Origin: Nakazawaea peltata
Taxonomy: Eukaryota; Ascomycota; Pichiomycetes; Alaninales; Pachysolenaceae
Assembly (NCBI GenBank): GCA_001599355.1
Contig: BCGQ01000001.1
Coordinates: forward strand, 1,305,135-1,369,134
Reading direction: 5' to 3'
DNA: 64,000 bases
A program made the translations under genes and the position numbers. The notes under the pieces are model-generated. The model saw nothing but the letters and a program-made list of their open reading frames with translations, ran no database searches and had not been told where the DNA came from. Below, one piece after another: positions 1 to 9,593 of the stretch (positions are counted from its first letter, which is position 1; each line of letters begins with the position of its first letter).

Positions 1-155
1 GGGAGGTTACTAAATTGGATAGTAATTTACAACGTTCCATAATTAGTATTAGATAGTAATAGATAGAGCTAGTTTGAAAATTTCGGTGTAATGATGTAGA
101 AGTGTGATGAGCTACAAGCTACTCATCCGGATGAGTGTCAAAGGGTCCGGCCGAA

Positions 156-914
156 ATGCGCATCGCAGGCGGAACTTCAAAGGGGGTTCCTGCTAGTGAA
201 AAAAAAAATTGGGCGGAGAAAATTTTTAATATAGTTGAAGATAACGACAAGATACACAAGATACCCCACAGCGATATGAGTGACGAAGATGATGATCATA
301 TGATGTCAGGACCAGTTATGGAGTTTGATTTCATCGAAGTTGAACCGGAAATTCCCCTGGAAGACCCAGTTAATGACGAACAAGAATATGAGTTCCCCTT
401 ATTTGGAGGAGGAATTAGTGTAGGAGATGATAATGAGGCAAATAATGATGAGAACCAACAGGAAGTGCGAAATGTGATCAAAGTTTCACTTAAAGAAGAT
501 GAAGAAGAGGAATATGTGCCGGCAACTCGCCCGGAAGACTACTATTTTTACCATTCTACCACCGAGATGAGACTGCAAATAGAAGCCAGTCTGATCTCCG
601 GAGAGATGGTGCTTAAACAGAGCAGAGAAAAAGATGCTGATGCGCATCCATGGAAAGTTACCCAATTAAGTGATAAGATCGCAGCATCTGCCGCTGAAGA
701 AGCGGCAATGGTGAAGAAACGTAAGCAAAGACCGGGAAAGAAGAAACGCCAACTGATAATCCTGTCTAGAGAACGCAAAGAAGAGCGGCTGAAGACCCAG
801 AAGAGATTGGAGAGGGCCCTGAAGAAGAAGTTGATGAAGAAATTGTACCATAAGAGAGGAGGGAAGAAGAATAAGAAGGGAGGAGCTGCCGTTCCAAAAT
901 TCTCTACAGAATAA
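156..914 (+). CDS. Fungal basic-tailed protein, DUF2011-like, probably nucleolar
   Basis: 252 aa from the first in-frame ATG at 156; the reading frame extends upstream only to a GTG at 135. The N-terminal half is acidic (runs of D and E, roughly residues 35-125). A conserved-looking core follows, with 'RPEDYYFYHS' then an HPWKV motif. The last 70 residues are very rich in K and R, the type of tail seen in nucleolar and ribosome-assembly proteins. I recall similar cores in the fungal family of unknown function DUF2011, but this is a memory match only. The tail suggests nuclear or nucleolar location by inference. An out-of-frame ATG at 131 opens a 21-codon upstream ORF that overlaps the start and could lower translation. 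The gene converges on COG5, with a gap of only 34 bp between stop codons. Confidence 0.5.
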   Translation: MRIAGGTSKGVPASEKKNWAEKIFNIVEDNDKIHKIPHSDMSDEDDDHMMSGPVMEFDFIEVEPEIPLEDPVNDEQEYEFPLFGGGISVGDDNEANNDENQQEVRNVIKVSLKEDEEEEYVPATRPEDYYFYHSTTEMRLQIEASLISGEMVLKQSREKDADAHPWKVTQLSDKIAASAAEEAAMVKKRKQRPGKKKRQLIILSRERKEERLKTQKRLERALKKKLMKKLYHKRGGKKNKKGGAAVPKFSTE

Positions 915-948
915 AGTCATTTACGTCAAATTTAAGCATAAAGTCAAT

Positions 949-2097
949 TCATTTAAGTATTCCGATACTATTTACCATCATTGTAATCTCTAAACCATCT
1001 TTCTTGATCATTCCTTGGTAATTATTATTGAGGAGTTCGGTAATAATGGAGTTATTCATCTCCGAGTAATGCAGTTTCAAGTTCTTCGACACAGGTCCAC
1101 CTTTCGTATAGATTTTTTTCAAGTTTGCCTCGAAGAATTTCAGTAAATCACGGTAAAATATGGAGATGAGATTATTTGAGTTGGGGAAAACGATCTCATT
1201 CTTGATTAACAGGTACTGGATGATCAAGATCAATTTCTGGTACTGTTGCAGCACTTGCAGCATCAGTTGAGAGAAAGTCCTTGGGTTAGTCAACGTCTTT
1301 GTAAGGGTATTGGTGGAGATTGAGATGTTGGAATTGACCAAATCAACAACCTTCTTGGATAATAATTGCACATCATAATGACTGTACAGGACCACCAAAT
1401 GATGGACCAGAACATCTGATGAAGTCGACCCACTCAATTTACGGAAAGCTTCGTTCAATAAATCCTGGGTTTTGAACTCTTTTGTTTGAATTATCGTATC
1501 ATATTCTTTAATTAATTTCAAACTTTTCAAGAAAATGGAATTGGTCTCTTTATAACTCTTCAATGATTGTAAATTCTTAGTCAATTTGGTCAAATGTTTG
1601 GTCGAACTATCCTCTAGACAAGTGGATAAAGACTCTTCTAAATTTTGTACCAAGTATAAAAAGAATTGAATACTTCTTAATAAGATGGATGTAGTGTAGA
1701 TTTTTTTGAGCAGACCATGTAATTCAAGTGATTCATTGTATGGTTTTAGTATATCCTCGTCCAATTTGTCGAATGATTGGTTCAAATCATTCAAAGATGG
1801 TTGTAAAACACCGATCAGATCTTGGATTTTATCCACTTTAGTTACCTCATTCAACAAGATCTCATAGTTATTACCCACCAACTTGCTAAGACGCTTATCG
1901 ATCTCCACCAAATCGAAACCCAATCTTTTGGAAGGCGTTGTTAAATCCAAATCGTTATTTGAAGCTGAGGAATTGGTCAGTAAAAGTAAGGTGTTGGCGA
2001 ATTCGATAGCTGAGAAGTCATCAGCCACGAACAGATCAAAATCTTCGAGGTCGGCATCGACCTTTGTGGGGGTAGCGCTGGTGTCAGGAGAAGGCAT
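949..2097 (-). CDS. COG5: Conserved oligomeric Golgi complex subunit 5
   Basis: 382 aa. The start is the ATG at 2097, giving MPSPDTSATPTK; the frame reaches a TTG three codons further upstream. The segment 'FVADDFSAIEFANTLL' near residue 25 and the following helical stretch with 'IDKRLSKLV' fit the N-terminal region of COG5, one of the eight COG tethering subunits needed for retrograde vesicle traffic within the Golgi. The rest is predicted helical, as expected for a CATCHR-type tether. The length resembles the short yeast Cog5 rather than the longer animal protein. It is convergent with the upstream basic protein and shares orientation with the PEX30-family gene, about 270 bp away. Identification rests on pattern recall, so confidence is good but not absolute. 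Confidence 0.75.
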   Translation of the reverse strand: MPSPDTSATPTKVDADLEDFDLFVADDFSAIEFANTLLLLTNSSASNNDLDLTTPSKRLGFDLVEIDKRLSKLVGNNYEILLNEVTKVDKIQDLIGVLQPSLNDLNQSFDKLDEDILKPYNESLELHGLLKKIYTTSILLRSIQFFLYLVQNLEESLSTCLEDSSTKHLTKLTKNLQSLKSYKETNSIFLKSLKLIKEYDTIIQTKEFKTQDLLNEAFRKLSGSTSSDVLVHHLVVLYSHYDVQLLSKKVVDLVNSNISISTNTLTKTLTNPRTFSQLMLQVLQQYQKLILIIQYLLIKNEIVFPNSNNLISIFYRDLLKFFEANLKKIYTKGGPVSKNLKLHYSEMNNSIITELLNNNYQGMIKKDGLEITMMVNSIGILK

Positions 2098-2109
2098 CAC
2101 TGGCAATGA

Positions 2110-2367
2110 CTATAGTATGGCTTGGAGATGGTGTCTTGTCAACTGATCAACTTCAGGCCAACTGTAGAAGCCACGCATTAGGGGAGGGTAAAGTGATAAA
2201 ATGCTGAAGAGCAGAATCTGTAAATTGCTAAGAAAGTAGACACAAAAGTAAGGTGAGCAATATACGAAAATAAGTATAGGGGTGATGATACGAGGGGGGT
2301 GATGGGATATGGGATATGGGGATGGGATATGGGGATACATGTCTACAGTAAATAAGTACTATCATAT
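2110..2367. other. Short intergenic region with GGGATAT repeats
   Basis: The gap between COG5 and the PEX30-family gene carries G-rich near-repeats of GGGATAT and GGGGAT between about 2287 and 2338. No gene is seen. Confidence 0.5.
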
Positions 2368-3537
2368 TCATTCCTGATCATCAACTATAAGAAGTGCCTT
2401 CCTTCTCCATTTCCGGCAACGAGTATATTTAGAAAGAGAATCTTCATACGAAGGTTCAGACCATGTATTGTCATAGTAAATCCATCCCTCTGGATCTTTA
2501 TTCTTATTATATTCATGATCGATATTCCAAGAATTTTCAAGCCATCTCCATTGATGATTTCTAATTTGTGGAGGAGCAAAGGAGGTGGCTAAATCGAATT
2601 TGAACTCGGTTGGTGGTTGACATTCCAATAATTCCGTCGTGGTGAAACTACTACGTTCATAAGGTAAGAGATGCTCGGTCCAACCCAACAGTAGCCATCT
2701 TCTTTGATTTTCCAATACTTCAAATTCGATAATTTTACCCTTTTTTGTTTCTGAGATGGATTCTTGTTTGAGTATTTTGAATGGATAAAGAGATTTAGGG
2801 GTCGAATCCGAGACTTTTGAATGAACTGCCAATTTATATTGACCCCCAATTAAAATTGTAACCAATCTCCTAACATAAATACTACGCCATAGTAACCTTC
2901 TAGTCAGAATAAACCATGGTGAATAAAAACAAAATGCCAATATGAGTAATATGACCCCCAGATCTTGTATGGATATCACATATTTGAATAATAAAATCTG
3001 GACAGGGGCTATCCAGATTGAACATAAGGCAAGTCGCACCGTACTGAGTCTTTTAAGATTTTGGAATGGCTCACAAAGAATCTCAAAACGAGTCAGGATA
3101 TTTTCTAAAGTATCAATGATCTCATGCATAGTAGGAGTGACGTAATTGTCTTCAGATCCAGGAAGACGATTGGAACTTTCTCTCATCACCGATTGTACCG
3201 GCCAAGCAAAGCATGAGAAACTTAGCGCCATCATCATTGGGAATAGCCCATATTTAACAATAGTATTCCCACATTTGACTATAAGTATCACACAGCTGCA
3301 ACATATTAAGAAATTGTAGTAAGGATCGTCATTTGTCCACGTGATGAAAGAGAGCAAATTGTCTATCAAGATCAATATGGGGAAACCTTGGCTCAATGCT
3401 GATGTGATGATGGGGGACAAGTTCAGAAGGTCATCCTTCATAGTATGAGAGGGTGTTTTATCAGATGAAACAAAAGCTGCATATACTCTTGAATCATCAT
3501 CTGCGGATGATTTATTGCGATCGTCACGGGAGCCCAT
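2368..3537 (-). CDS. PEX30/31/32-family peroxisomal or ER membrane protein with dysferlin (DysF) domain
   Basis: 389 aa, ATG at 3537. Hydrophobic segments lie at roughly residues 35-65, 78-112 and 170-210, a reticulon-like membrane region. The C-terminal third reads as a DysF domain: the GWTEHLLPYERSSF segment, then W-rich pairs (WRWLENSWNID, GWIYYDNTW), then 'RCRKWRRKALL', the typical R/K-W-R/K closing motif. In S. cerevisiae, Pex30, Pex31 and Pex32 share this layout and act at ER-peroxisome contact sites, controlling peroxisome size and number. The length is closest to Pex32, but the paralogue cannot be decided here. The gene is divergent from SEM1, with about 235 bp between start codons. 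Confidence 0.8.
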   Translation of the reverse strand: MGSRDDRNKSSADDDSRVYAAFVSSDKTPSHTMKDDLLNLSPIITSALSQGFPILILIDNLLSFITWTNDDPYYNFLICCSCVILIVKCGNTIVKYGLFPMMMALSFSCFAWPVQSVMRESSNRLPGSEDNYVTPTMHEIIDTLENILTRFEILCEPFQNLKRLSTVRLALCSIWIAPVQILLFKYVISIQDLGVILLILAFCFYSPWFILTRRLLWRSIYVRRLVTILIGGQYKLAVHSKVSDSTPKSLYPFKILKQESISETKKGKIIEFEVLENQRRWLLLGWTEHLLPYERSSFTTTELLECQPPTEFKFDLATSFAPPQIRNHQWRWLENSWNIDHEYNKNKDPEGWIYYDNTWSEPSYEDSLSKYTRCRKWRRKALLIVDDQE

Positions 3538-3772
3538 CTATGAGTATGGCGATGCTATGGGAATGCGATGACAAGGCTGTGAGCGTCACTTTAAGAGAGC
3601 AATGGCGTTTCTGAGGGGATAAGGTAGTGTATGAAATACCAAATGTGGGATAGTTCGAAATCCACGAAAAAGTAGTGCAAAAAAGTCCAATTTAAGATTT
3701 AAGGGCAAAATGAAAGAAAAGGAGGCAAAAGGAGTCGATAGTAGTTAGGTAAAGGATACAACAAGGGTCATC

Positions 3773-4180
3773 ATGTCAAGTAACGGACAAAACGGAGTTG
3801 CCGGCGAGAGTACCAGTAAGGCTGTTCCAGAACAGAAAACTCAAATGAAATCTTTGGAAGAAGATGATGAATTTGAAGATTTCCAACAAGAAGGTGAGTG
3901 AAGGTTTAAGGAGGATATAAGGAGGGTGTAATGAGGAGGGATATTGAGAGGTTGATCTAGTTCAATTGCATAATAATACTAACTAAAATAGATTGGAACG
4001 AAAAAGATACGATTGGAGCGGAAAAACAAGACCATTTTTGGGAAGAAACATGGGATGATGATGATAATGAGGATGATTTCGTAGCTAGATTGAAGTGAGT
4101 ATAGGAGATGATTAGGATAATGAGGAATTACTAACATGAATAGATCTGAATTGAAGAGTCATGAGAAGGTTGCTAATTAG
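3773..4180 (+). CDS. SEM1: 26S proteasome lid subunit Sem1/DSS1 (three exons)
   Basis: Exons 3773-3893, 3992-4094 and 4144-4180 encode 86 aa. Intron 1 (98 nt) has donor GTGAGT at 3894, branch point TACTAAC at 3977-3983 and acceptor AG at 3990-3991. Intron 2 is only 49 nt, with GTGAGT at 4095, TACTAAC at 4129-4135 and AG at 4142-4143. The joined protein carries the two acidic-aromatic blocks of the DSS1 family: 'EEDDEFEDFQQEDW' and 'HFWEETWDDDDNEDDFV', followed by a short helix 'RLKSELKSH'. Sem1 is an intrinsically disordered subunit of the proteasome lid and also of the TREX-2 mRNA export complex. Family length is about 70-90 aa, so this is complete. No exon is long enough to be found as a conventional ORF. 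Confidence 0.93.
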
Positions 4181-4345
4181 ATGAGTGGGCTGAAATGCTA
4201 TAGTGGTGCTATAGTAGAGCTATAGCGATGCTAATAAAGCGATGTGTATAATGAATAATCAAGATTATTATAAGGATAATGTAGAGATATTTAACACAAT
4301 AAATGGAAACAGCATGCCCACTATATAGCCCTAAGAGTACCTCCG

Positions 4346-4420
4346 GAGTATTCTATGACAATGCTATGAGTATTCTATGACAATACTATGAGTATTCAAT
4401 GAGTATTCTATGACTGTATT
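4346..4420. repeat. 22-bp degenerate tandem repeat
   Basis: Two near-identical 22-bp units (4346-4367 and 4368-4389, core GAGTATTCTATGACAATRCT) are followed by a half unit at 4390-4400 and a diverged unit from 4401. Confidence 0.75.
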
Positions 4421-4517
4421 GTAGTGTACTATATACTGTATTCTACCATACTATGAGTTTTCCATAGTGTTCTTAACTATGGGTATACTATAGTGTAAAC
4501 TTTAAGTATAATCTATG

Positions 4518-4593
4518 CTTTACCGGGCACAAGCTTTACCGGGCACAAACTTTACCGGGCACAAATCTTAACGCACAAACCTTAAGGGCACAA
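4518..4593. repeat. 16-bp tandem repeat CTTTACCGGGCACAAR
   Basis: Three clear units lie at 4518-4533, 4534-4549 and 4550-4565. Two decaying copies follow that keep the CACAA end. A related 'CCGGGCA/CCTGGCA' repeat lies downstream of SWE1 near 7480-7530. Confidence 0.8.
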
Positions 4594-4784
4594 TCTTTAG
4601 TCGTGTACCGCCCCTGACACGACGCCCTGAGACACACCAAAAAAGTAAACAAAACGAAAAAAAAAAACACCTTAAGCAAAAATCAATAGACAAAAAACAA
4701 ACAACAAGACGGCAAGTGCTCGTTTAAACGGTAGGACAGTGTATATTAGAGGAGATTGTATATTAGAACGCTGACTCCGTGACT

Positions 4785-7379
4785 ATGAGTGATCAGAGGA
4801 ACGAGAAAAAGCGGGTCTTACAGTCACCAGGGTCCTTCAGACCCTCTTCTTTTAACGTGTTTAGTACGCCAAATAAGGGCGGTAAAAAACAAAAAGAAGT
4901 AGCTACATCACCATGGAGTGTACCAAAGGAAGAAAACGTGAGTCCAAGCACTAAAGTATTGACCAAGAAGGCCGCCTTGAAGAGAAGTGTGGGACTTTTG
5001 AACTTATCCATAGGTAAAGGCAAAGAAGATCTCGAGACAGACGTTGCTCAAGGAGTGACAAAGTCATTTAATGATTTGAATTTCGAGAATGATGAAGAAA
5101 ATAACGACGAACCAAAGAAATTCACTTCTCCCTATATCAATAGACTCAAAAGACCATTGACAAACTCCAATTCATCTACACCAATCTCTGAATCTCCATT
5201 TGTGATACCAAAGAAGGTTGAAACAACGACTGGAATCGTTGAATCAAATAAAGAGAACATATTTGTGGCTCCTACAACTAAGAGAAGTTCGAATGATGGG
5301 TCTAATTCACCAAATGATTCACCTTCTAAACCTCTTCGGCAGAAACCAAGATATAATTCAGCCTCTTCACAGATATTTAAGACATCCAGACTCACCAGTA
5401 GTACTCCTATTGATTCAGAGAAGACATTATTCATAACTCCATCGTCATTTAAATCGGTTAAACCATTACAGACACTGTTTGTTTCAGCAGGTTTACTTAG
5501 TAAGAAAACAGCTAAGGTCAATGCCGTTAAACAGATGCCAGAGACTCCTTATAAACGTCCTTCGATGCATTTATATGCGGACACATCATCGACAAGTTCA
5601 AGCCTTGCAAATTCGGTCATCTCTGCCACCGATTGTCATACAAGTACTATCCGTAAAAGCTCAAGAGGGAATGGAGAACAATTACAACATAGTCTTCTTC
5701 GAGCAACTACTAGCATTGGAGATCTTGATGATCTTTACGTTCAACATTCATTAAGCTCATCTGGGAGTCGTAATTCATTGAATCTTTTCTCCAAAAGTGA
5801 CCCTCCAGATGGTATGGATCTTGATAATTTCCATGCTAATAATGATGATAATGACTATAATGACAATGAATTTGACTATTTGGACGATGAATATCCCGCA
5901 ACACCTACAAAATTCGGTAATATCTCACTTGGAGATGTCGAAGAGACTCCTTCAAGAAGGTTGAAAAACTCCAAGAAGAATTTCATGAACTCGTTACTTG
6001 GGACAGATGGACCAAGACAACCAAATCTGATTAATATCGATACTTCAATGACACCGTCAGCTGGTGCAAAGGCTCAATTGACTCCTAAGACTCCTATAGA
6101 TCCAATCTTTGCCAATTGTACAACGTCACTGGATTCTTATAATAATTCGATGATTAGTATGAACAATTCCACGGCAGCAACAGATGTTTCATTCCAATTC
6201 TTCCCTCCAGCACGTAATCCAACTCTTGATGATGAACATTTAGTATCAAAATTCAAGAATGTACAACTCATTGGTACTGGAGAATTTTCACTTGTATTTG
6301 CAATGGAGTTCGAAAATGTAAAGTATCTGGTCAAGCGTACTAAGCATCCATTAACAGGACCAAAAACTCGATCTCGTAAATTAGAAGAAGTTGAGATCTT
6401 GAAGAAATTACAAAAAAATGAGATTGGCGATTTCGAAGGTCATGAATATGTTCTCCATTTCATCGATAGTTGGGAATTCCAAAGTAACTTGTACATTATG
6501 ACCGAGTATTGTGAGAATGGTTCATTGGATAAATTTTTGATCGAGAATGGTAAAATTAGTAAATTAGATGAGTGGAGAGTATGGAAAATCTTGATCGAAG
6601 TATTAATTGGGTTACGGTTCTTACACAATAATGATATTTTACATTTGGATTTGAAACCTGCTAACATTTTTATCACGTTTGAAGGATCATTAAAGATTGG
6701 AGATTTCGGATTACTGACAACATTACCAATTCCGCTGTATTTTGAAAGAGAAGGAGATCGTGAATACATTGCCCCGGAGGTAATTTCACATCAACAATAT
6801 GATAAACCTGCCGATATATTCAGTGTTGGGTTAATTATGGTTGAAATCGCAGCCAATATAATCTTACCTGATAATGGAGCATCATGGCAGAAATTAAGAT
6901 CAGGCGATTTAACAGACGCTGGTAAATTAAGTTCTACAGATTTATCGAGTTATTGTAACCCTCTTCAAAATATTGGTCGTGGTGTCGGTAGTATTAGCAG
7001 TGCAGGAAGTGATGGTACTGGATATTCTTCACATCCAGGAAGTAGTAGTACCAGTGCTTTAGAGGCGATCAAAGAACTTCCGAATTGGGCACCATCTTTC
7101 TTAGTAGATGGTAAAGGTACTTTAGATAGTCTTGTCCATTGGATGATTAATCCGAATCCTTCGTTAAGACCTTCTGCTGAGACGGTGTTGAATACAATCG
7201 AATGTCAAATAATTGAGACTCGTCGTAAATGTGGTTCTGTTATTTATGAAGGAGATTTTGGGCCACTGCCCGAAGGGAATGATTTACTGGATGAATTGAA
7301 ACTTAAAAATGAATATCCACTGATATTAGATGTTTGTCTGTCTAGGAGTTCTGTTAGTAATTCGATTATTCGTGGGTGA
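4785..7379 (+). CDS. SWE1: Wee1-type mitotic inhibitor kinase
   Basis: 864 aa from ATG 4785; the frame extends two codons upstream to a GTG. A long S/T/P-rich N-terminal region (to about residue 480) contains many S/T-P sites. The kinase domain then starts with 'VQLIGTGEFSLVF', has catalytic 'HLDLKPANI' near residue 619, 'DFG' near 640, and the Wee1-typical 'EGDREYIAPE' near 658. Swe1 phosphorylates the inhibitory tyrosine of Cdk1 and delays mitosis in the morphogenesis checkpoint. A kinase-domain insert rich in G and S (about residues 710-765) lies before the last helices. The CTG at 6714-6716, just after DFGL, corresponds to Ala in S. cerevisiae Swe1, supporting CUG-Ala decoding. S/T-P richness suggests regulation by CDK and Polo kinases, by inference. 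Confidence 0.95.
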   Translation: MSDQRNEKKRVLQSPGSFRPSSFNVFSTPNKGGKKQKEVATSPWSVPKEENVSPSTKVLTKKAALKRSVGLLNLSIGKGKEDLETDVAQGVTKSFNDLNFENDEENNDEPKKFTSPYINRLKRPLTNSNSSTPISESPFVIPKKVETTTGIVESNKENIFVAPTTKRSSNDGSNSPNDSPSKPLRQKPRYNSASSQIFKTSRLTSSTPIDSEKTLFITPSSFKSVKPLQTLFVSAGLLSKKTAKVNAVKQMPETPYKRPSMHLYADTSSTSSSLANSVISATDCHTSTIRKSSRGNGEQLQHSLLRATTSIGDLDDLYVQHSLSSSGSRNSLNLFSKSDPPDGMDLDNFHANNDDNDYNDNEFDYLDDEYPATPTKFGNISLGDVEETPSRRLKNSKKNFMNSLLGTDGPRQPNLINIDTSMTPSAGAKAQLTPKTPIDPIFANCTTSLDSYNNSMISMNNSTAATDVSFQFFPPARNPTLDDEHLVSKFKNVQLIGTGEFSLVFAMEFENVKYLVKRTKHPLTGPKTRSRKLEEVEILKKLQKNEIGDFEGHEYVLHFIDSWEFQSNLYIMTEYCENGSLDKFLIENGKISKLDEWRVWKILIEVLIGLRFLHNNDILHLDLKPANIFITFEGSLKIGDFGLLTTLPIPLYFEREGDREYIAPEVISHQQYDKPADIFSVGLIMVEIAANIILPDNGASWQKLRSGDLTDAGKLSSTDLSSYCNPLQNIGRGVGSISSAGSDGTGYSSHPGSSSTSALEAIKELPNWAPSFLVDGKGTLDSLVHWMINPNPSLRPSAETVLNTIECQIIETRRKCGSVIYEGDFGPLPEGNDLLDELKLKNEYPLILDVCLSRSSVSNSIIRG

Positions 7380-7445
7380 ATGGTTAGAGACGATAGACAG
7401 TATGTGTAATGTAATATTATGACAATGAATGAAGAGTTGTAGAGG

Positions 7446-7540
7446 GTAGGTGCCCGGCACTGACTAAGTACTATGCTGAGTACTATACCGGGCAGTATAC
7501 CTGGCAGTATACCTGGCACTATGCCTGACACCAACCGACT
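7446..7540. repeat. CCGGGCA / CCTGGCA short repeats after SWE1
   Basis: Short units of the form 'AGTATACCTGGC' recur between about 7480 and 7525. They echo the ACCGGGCAC repeat upstream of SWE1. Confidence 0.55.
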
Positions 7541-7957
7541 CGGCACTCTGTTGCCGATTCAAGCGAGATCGCTCTGCTCCGCTCGCTCGCTCGCTTGATT
7601 TCCTTCGTTTTAGGCTCCATTCGTTGGTTTTTTCAAGTAAAAGTAAAAGTTATTTAAATTGGTCGAGAAAATACTCTCATTCACCTCGCAATAGTCTCAA
7701 TATGAAGAATCATCCATTTCTACACCCATCCACCCTCTAATTCCTTCAATTACTCCTCCCATTTCCCTCAAATCACCTCCCACCACCCCAAAAGACGTGC
7801 ACAATTTACCAATTTTCTCCCCCGCACAAAAAAAACCCCATAAAAAAACCCACACCAAAAGGAAGAGATAAATAAAGAAGGAGAAGGAAGTAAAGAATTA
7901 ACTGATCAACATCAGATCAATCCATCTAATTTTGGTAGTTTTTCATCAGTGGATACG
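7541..7957. other. SWE1-NUIM intergenic region
   Basis: No gene seen. It contains C-rich and A-rich promoter-like tracts and the motif variant GACGTGCAC at 7794-7802, about 155 bp before the NUIM start. Confidence 0.5.
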
Positions 7958-8644
7958 ATGATCCGTGGGTTAAATGCACAAAGAGGAATTCTTGGGGTTC
8001 GTATGTTCAGTGGAGGTAGAGTTGTTGGTGTGTTACAACCTACCAAAACCGTGGCTGCCGCCTCCGCTACAAGTATGATGACGGCGGGTAGCAATGCGAC
8101 TCACTGGCCACAGGATTTCAGATTGCCTAGACCAAAGACATGGGAAGAGTCCAATGAGAGTGCATTATCGAAGCTGACTAAGTGGTATTTACTCAGTGAA
8201 ATGTTCCGTGGTATGTGGGTTGTGTTGGAAATGTATTTCAGACTGCCATATACGATTTATTATCCGTTTGAAAAGGGTCCAATTTCCCCACGTTTCAGAG
8301 GAGAACATGCTTTGAGAAGATATCCAAGTGGTGAAGAAAGATGTATTGCTTGTAAATTGTGTGAGCTGATCTGTCCACTGCAACTGATTACTATTGAACT
8401 GGAAGAAAGAGCCGATGGATCACGTAGAACTTATAAGTATGATATCGATATGACCAAATGTATTTATTGTGGTTATTGTCAAGAAAGTTGTCCAGTTGAT
8501 GCTATTGTTGAGAGTCCTAATACTGAATATCTGACGGAGACCAGAGAGGAACTTTTATACAATAAGGAAAAGTTATTGGACAATGGAGATAAATGGGAGC
8601 AAGAGTTACAATATCTGATTGATGCGGATGCTCCATTTAGATGA
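7958..8644 (+). CDS. Complex I 23-kDa (TYKY/NDUFS8) iron-sulfur subunit
   Basis: 228 aa from ATG 7958; a GTG lies three codons upstream. An Ala/Arg-rich mitochondrial presequence precedes the highly conserved segment '[20 protein letters not shown]'. Two 4Fe-4S motifs follow: [10 protein letters not shown] from about residue 129 and [12 protein letters not shown] from about residue 168. These carry clusters N6a and N6b of mitochondrial NADH:ubiquinone oxidoreductase. Six CTG codons fall at positions that are Ala in fungal homologues, including four close together at 8366, 8378, 8384 and 8399 (consensus CEAICPAQAITIEAEER). Leu or Ser would be abnormal there, so CTG almost surely reads Ala. Presence of this gene shows that the organism keeps complex I. 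Confidence 0.96.
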   Translation: MIRGLNAQRGILGVRMFSGGRVVGVLQPTKTVAAASATSMMTAGSNATHWPQDFRLPRPKTWEESNESALSKLTKWYLLSEMFRGMWVVLEMYFRLPYTIYYPFEKGPISPRFRGEHALRRYPSGEERCIACKLCELICPLQLITIELEERADGSRRTYKYDIDMTKCIYCGYCQESCPVDAIVESPNTEYLTETREELLYNKEKLLDNGDKWEQELQYLIDADAPFR

Positions 8645-9593
8645 TTGGATAATATTAATCTAGGGTATTGGTGTTATGATGTTGATTATTCAGATTCATG
8701 ACCTCCACTGTTCCCATTCATTAATCTCGACTATTAGTCAGTCACCTTATTTATTTATTTATATTTATTTATTTATTTATTATTTATTATATTGAATTAG
8801 ATGTAGATGAAAGTAGAGAGTAGCTAATGGCTGGTTAGTGGTGGCCAGTGGTAGTGGTAGCCAGCGGCAGCAAATAGCAGCCCATGACGAACCATACCCC
8901 TACATTCTATAGACAAAACTCACACTACAACTCTACTTACAAAATACATATACAGATACAATGTAGAATACATTGTCTCATCTTACCTTATCAAACATCA
9001 TAACACCAATTCATCCGGAAATGTTAACCGCTCACACCATTTAATAAGCACCGGTAATTCTTGCCCTTTGTATTGTTAACCCCCTTTAAAGTTTGTCAGT
9101 GCGCTACTAAGTTTAGCGAGATTTGAGACAGAGAGAATTTGATTGCGAGTGTTAGTAGAATTTCGCATAAGTTCAGGTACAGAATATTATATATATGGCC
9201 TATAGTCAGCCCATAGTCAGCCGATGTCAAATCACCTCCATTCATGCCTATCCGCCCAAACCCTCACTATCCCTGCCATGCCCTCCGTCCTAAATATAGA
9301 AAAAAATACTAACCTTCTCCCCTTCCTCCACGCGCATCCCCCTACATTCTCCTGCCCATCCTGCGCATCCTCCTAATTCTGGGCCTGGCACTGAGACGGT
9401 CAAAAATTTTCCCTCCTTTCGTCAAGAAAATAGTGAGGGCAAGGGGAGATTTGATTTAAGAGCGAGTCAGGTAGTTGGAAGAAAGGATAGAAAGTGGCGA
9501 CTCTGTGGAAAATAGCGTCTGTTAAGTCGATTAATATCACTACTGGATCATAAAATTACACCTTTCATTGTCATTTCAACTCCATACCCAAAA
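8645..9593. other. Long intergenic region before the MSG5-like gene
   Basis: About 950 bp with no recognisable gene. It includes a TTTA microsatellite (about 8746-8790), TG/AG-rich sequence (8820-8880), a TACTAAC at 9307-9313 without a nearby acceptor, and a CAAAAATTTTCCC element at 9401-9413, about 190 bp before the next start. A long regulatory region or 5' leader is likely. Confidence 0.5.
8746..8790. repeat. (TTTA)n microsatellite
   Basis: Runs of TTTA with a few slips lie just downstream of NUIM. Confidence 0.85.

Larger units (their letters stand above)
4181..4784. other. SEM1-SWE1 intergenic region, repeat-rich
   Basis: About 600 bp without a gene. It holds two short tandem-repeat blocks (listed separately), a GTCGTGTAC motif at 4600-4608, and A-rich sequence ending about 100 bp before SWE1. 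It serves as the SEM1 terminator and SWE1 promoter by position. Confidence 0.6.

Noticed and set aside
3640-3670. Possible tRNA B-box (GTTCGAAATCC)
   Set aside because: No matching A-box or cloverleaf around it.
9307-9313. TACTAAC upstream of the MSG5-type gene as a leader intron
   Set aside because: The next AG is about 75 nt away, unlike the 8-19 nt spacing of the introns supported here, and no good donor is seen.
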